From positions 1-64,000 of the forward strand of contig NZ_JAHWGH010000014.1 of NCBI RefSeq assembly GCF_019334305.1: a stretch of 64,000 nt of DNA, read 5' to 3'. Source of the stretch: Rossellomorea orangium. GTDB taxonomy: Bacteria > Bacillota > Bacilli > Bacillales > Bacillaceae_B. Shown in pieces: positions 61,239 to 64,000 of the stretch. The notes under the pieces are model-generated. The model saw nothing but the letters and a program-made list of their open reading frames with translations, made no database searches and was not told the DNA's origin. The translations under genes were made by a program, and so were the position numbers. Every line of letters starts with the position of its first letter. Position 1 is the first letter of the stretch.

Positions 61239-62277
61239 ACTGTGCTGAAACGAATGAACTTTTTGCCTGAAGAAGCTTTTGGATCTCTTGATAGGCTTCT
61301 TCCATTGAATTCACTTTCACCGAAATCCTTCGATCTACAGGATATTGATTGGCCATATGCCTGTAACGCGGGTCATAATAGTATTCAAGTAGCAATTCCA
61401 AGATCCGCCCATAATGTCTCTGTTTCAACTCATCCTCGATTTCATTCGCCACGGGACTGTGGATTCTTCTCTTGATTACCCTGAACGCTTCTACAAATTC
61501 TTCATGATGCTCTTGAAGGCGGTACTCTTCCAAAATATGTCCCACTCTTTCTTTCATTGGCATCTCAATGAAGATATGAAACGCATTTTCCTTCTCCTCC
61601 ACTAAAAAGTCAGGTAGAAGAAGCTTTCCAATTCGTTTACTTTCTGCTTCAAACAATAGAAAAGGAGACTCCTGCAGCTTCATCAGTTCTTGAAGGAGCA
61701 GGGAATCGAATGTTTTTTGATTGTTCGAGGTCAGCCCGATTTCTCCAAAGATGGATCCCCGATGGTTTGCCAGTCCTTCAATATCAAGTACTGGATATCC
61801 CTCCCTTTGAAGCCTCTTCAAAATCGCAGTCTTTCCACTGCCTGTCCCGCCGTTCAAAACAAAAGAAGGTGGCTCCATCTTAAATGAGTGAAGGCCGTTC
61901 AACACCCAATGCCGGTAGGCCCTGACCCCGCCAAGAATCCTGTGTGTCTTGATCCCCATCAGGTCAAGGAATGTCGCAGCCGCCTTGCTTCTCATTCCTC
62001 CCCGCCAGCAAAACACGACAATCTCTCCATCCAGCTTTCGAAACTCACGAATAAAGGCAGGAAGTTTCCCTGAAAAAATCTCCAGCCCCCGATCCGTCGC
62101 CACTTCCTTACTCACCTGCTTATACAGCGTCCCGACTTCTGCTCTTTCCCCATCATCAAACACAGGGATGTTCACGCTTCCCGGAATTGTCATTTCCCTG
62201 TATTCAGAAGGAGAACGTACGTCCACGAGTGTATACTTATGTAAATCGCATTGCTCTATGGTTAGATCCCTGAACAT
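61237..62277 (-). CDS. mnmH: tRNA 2-selenouridine synthase / geranyltransferase MnmH
   Basis: A 346-residue protein with an N-terminal rhodanese domain (about residues 5-125; active cysteine in VFCWRGGMRSKAA near residue 90) and a P-loop domain (GGTGSGKTAILKRL near 144-157). MnmH/SelU replaces sulfur by selenium at the wobble 2-thiouridine of tRNAs for Lys, Glu and Gln, through a geranylated intermediate. No selD gene is in this window. The ATG at 62277 has GGGGAG eight bases upstream. It stands alone. Confidence 0.9.
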   Translation of the reverse strand: MFRDLTIEQCDLHKYTLVDVRSPSEYREMTIPGSVNIPVFDDGERAEVGTLYKQVSKEVATDRGLEIFSGKLPAFIREFRKLDGEIVVFCWRGGMRSKAAATFLDLMGIKTHRILGGVRAYRHWVLNGLHSFKMEPPSFVLNGGTGSGKTAILKRLQREGYPVLDIEGLANHRGSIFGEIGLTSNNQKTFDSLLLQELMKLQESPFLLFEAESKRIGKLLLPDFLVEEKENAFHIFIEMPMKERVGHILEEYRLQEHHEEFVEAFRVIKRRIHSPVANEIEDELKQRHYGRILELLLEYYYDPRYRHMANQYPVDRRISVKVNSMEEAYQEIQKLLQAKSSFVSAQ

Positions 62278-62508
62278 AACGAACACTCCCCTCACGGTCT
62301 CTATGTCCTATTCTACACTAATTATTCTCTCCGTTTTGATTCTATTTTAGAACGTTTCAACTAGTCCTTTCATCCTGTTTGTGTATTGAATATTCAGATT
62401 TTTTACCTCATTGGTACTATATACCATCCATTCAACTCCCACTATAATGGAATTAGAAATAATATTTCATGTTTTCTGGTCATTTTTTGAAGTATTATTT
62501 CAATAAAA

Positions 62509-62522
62509 TGAAAACGGTTTCT
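62509..62522 (+). promoter_or_regulatory. cre-like site upstream of the GH10-like gene
   Basis: TGAAAACGGTTTCT fits the cre consensus TGWAANCGNTNWCA except at its last base. It lies 27 bases before the start codon, where CcpA could repress the gene. Confidence 0.6.
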
Positions 62523-62549
62523 TATAAACCGAAGGAGAGGAGTTTGTTC

Positions 62550-64000
62550 ATGAAAGCAGTTAAGTACATGATCATCGCCGTGATGATGTTCTCGCTGGCT
62601 CTTCCTTTTACCGGGAAAGTTAAAGCAGCAGAGACAAGTGCTCCAAAGCACGAAATGCGGGCTGCGTGGATTGCAACCGTCACGAATATCGACATGGCAG
62701 CCGGAATGGATCAGCAGGAATTTACGGACTGGGTGATGAGCACCCTGGATGAGTTAAAAAAATTAAACTTCAATACGGTGATCTATCAAGTCAAACCGAC
62801 CGCTGATGCCTTGTATCCCTCTGAACTCGCTCCATGGTCCCAGTACATCACCGGGGACAAGCAGGGAACCGACCCAGGCTATGACCCACTTGCCATCATG
62901 TTAGACGAATCGCATAAGCGCGGGATCGAAGTCCACGCCTGGGTGAATCCTTACCGCATCACGATGCCGAATCAAACCATTGAATCACTGGCAGAGAATA
63001 ACGTTGCCAAGCTTCACCCTGAATGGGTCCTGAAGTATGGTAAACAGTATTATCTCAACCCCGGTATTCCCGAAGTACAACAATACCTGATTGATACAGT
63101 AAAAGAACTGGTAAACAACTACGACATAGAAGCCGTTCATATGGATGATTATTTCTACCCTTATAAAATTGCAGGAGAAAGCTTCCCAGATCAAGATACA
63201 TACGAGAAATATGGCAGTGCTTTCGACAATATCGACGACTGGAGACGCAACAACGTCGATGAACTCGTTGCAGATATCAACAATGAAATCAAAGAAATCA
63301 AAGACTATGTCCAATTCGGGATTTCCCCTTTTGGAGTATGGAGAAACATTGCTGATGATCCTACAGGAAGTGCGACACAGGCAGGACAAACGAATTTCGA
63401 CGACCTGTATGCCGACACCCGTCAGTGGATCAAGGATGGCAGCATAGACTATATCACCCCGCAAATCTATTGGTCTAGGAAACTCGCTGTCGCCAACTAC
63501 TCTGTCCTCCTTGACTGGTGGAGCCGGGAAGTGAATGAGTATTCGTATGAGCACCCGGTCAATCTGTACATCGGGATGGCCGATTATAAGGTCGGGGACA
63601 ATTTTGACCAGGAATGGTTCAATCCTTACGAGCTGCCTGAGCAGATCATGGACAACCGTGATAACGGAACGGCCCTTGGGCAGATGCACTTCTCCCTCCG
63701 ACAAATTTTCGAGAACCCGCTTGGATACGCAGATATTTTAAGAAATGAAGTATACACTGAGAAAGCATTGACTCCTGCCACTCCATGGAATAACGATCAC
63801 CTTCCGAAGAAGCCGAACAAGGTGAAAGCGGATAAGCAGGAAGACGGAATCAAATTGACCATCGATGATAAGAAGCACTCTGACGCACGAAAGTATGTCA
63901 TCTACCGTTTTGATGGAGTGAAAGAAGGAGATTACGAGAATCCAGCGAATATCGTGGATGTCGTGTATTCCAGAGAAAGTCTCACAACCTATGAAGATAC
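62550..64000 (+). CDS. Secreted GH10-like glycosyl hydrolase (DUF187/GHL10), 3' end outside window
   Basis: At least 483 residues, running off the end of the window. Residues 1-26 are a signal peptide (cleavage after VKA), residues about 34-345 are the GHL10/DUF187 TIM-barrel domain (HEMRAAWIATVTNID, RGIEVHAWVNPYR, HMDDYFYP, ITPQIYW), and residues from about 425 begin a fibronectin III-like unit. Members such as YngK are thought to act on cell-wall or other polysaccharides, but the activity is mostly unproven. AAGGAGAGG lies seven bases before the ATG; a cre-like site suggests carbon control. Confidence 0.87.
   Translation, partial: MKAVKYMIIAVMMFSLALPFTGKVKAAETSAPKHEMRAAWIATVTNIDMAAGMDQQEFTDWVMSTLDELKKLNFNTVIYQVKPTADALYPSELAPWSQYITGDKQGTDPGYDPLAIMLDESHKRGIEVHAWVNPYRITMPNQTIESLAENNVAKLHPEWVLKYGKQYYLNPGIPEVQQYLIDTVKELVNNYDIEAVHMDDYFYPYKIAGESFPDQDTYEKYGSAFDNIDDWRRNNVDELVADINNEIKEIKDYVQFGISPFGVWRNIADDPTGSATQAGQTNFDDLYADTRQWIKDGSIDYITPQIYWSRKLAVANYSVLLDWWSREVNEYSYEHPVNLYIGMADYKVGDNFDQEWFNPYELPEQIMDNRDNGTALGQMHFSLRQIFENPLGYADILRNEVYTEKALTPATPWNNDHLPKKPNKVKADKQEDGIKLTIDDKKHSDARKYVIYRFDGVKEGDYENPANIVDVVYSRESLTTYED

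Overview
The window looks like chromosomal DNA of a Gram-positive Bacillaceae bacterium (Bacillus sensu lato). This rests on moderate GC content, strong AAGGAGG-type ribosome binding sites, frequent TTG/GTG starts, hairpin-plus-T-run terminators, cre and Fur boxes of the Bacillus type, and recognisable Bacillus genes (flotillin FloT, YunD, SqhC, adenine deaminase, GltB/GltD, a TerC family protein, a YetF-like DUF421 protein). No rRNA, tRNA, CRISPR array, phage or intact transposase gene was seen. The species is not decided by the sequence.

Layout. 0-5.8 kb: mixed housekeeping genes (EamA exporter, ASCH protein, ion channel, a small Gly/His/Tyr-Pro protein, TerC, DUF421, an NAD(P)H/FAD reductase). 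5.8-9.9 kb: a Fur-controlled ferric-siderophore ABC transporter whose binding-protein gene carries an in-frame TAG. 10-16.6 kb: PH protein, BASS symporter with a FAD-linked 2-hydroxyacid dehydrogenase, a PLP lyase, a hydrolase and YunD. 16.7-17.2 kb: two gene remnants (sortase, DinB). 17.3-19.2 kb: a guanine-class purine riboswitch and adenine deaminase. 19.4-23.3 kb: FloT, two structured dispersed repeats, an AraC regulator with a small membrane protein, and a zinc-ribbon protein. 23.3-24.1 kb: a cobalamin riboswitch in front of an acyl-CoA thioesterase. 24.2-32.7 kb: a tricarboxylate module (two-component system, TctCBA transporter, TcuA-like dehydrogenase, DASS permease) with a cre site over its promoter.

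33-35 kb and 50-53 kb hold two related pairs of Opp-type permeases without ATPase or binding protein, the second with an ArsR-type regulator. 35.3-39.4 kb holds a Fur-box-preceded pair of lipoproteins: an unknown 687-residue protein and a beta-propeller/di-heme cytochrome. 39.5-43.2 kb: membrane protein, HTH-TPR regulator with a tiny membrane protein, ECF sigma factor and anti-sigma. 43.4-47.7 kb: a three-gene heme-dependent N-demethylase (DUF3445) operon beside squalene-hopene cyclase. 47.7-50.1 kb: DUF2161 protein and a GlcNAc-type PTS. 53.7-59.8 kb: glutamate synthase GltB-GltD. 60.3-62.3 kb: MerR/SRPBCC pair and MnmH. 62.5 kb to the end: a secreted GH10-like hydrolase that runs off the window.

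Two dispersed repeat families recur. One has the end TTGAGGGACGGACCT and is repeatedly found right after the T-run of rho-independent terminators. The other is a roughly 115-125 bp foldable element of a kind common in Bacillus genomes. The most promising leads are the iron-regulated lipoprotein/di-heme pair, the cobalamin riboswitch on a thioesterase gene, and the terminator-linked repeat family.
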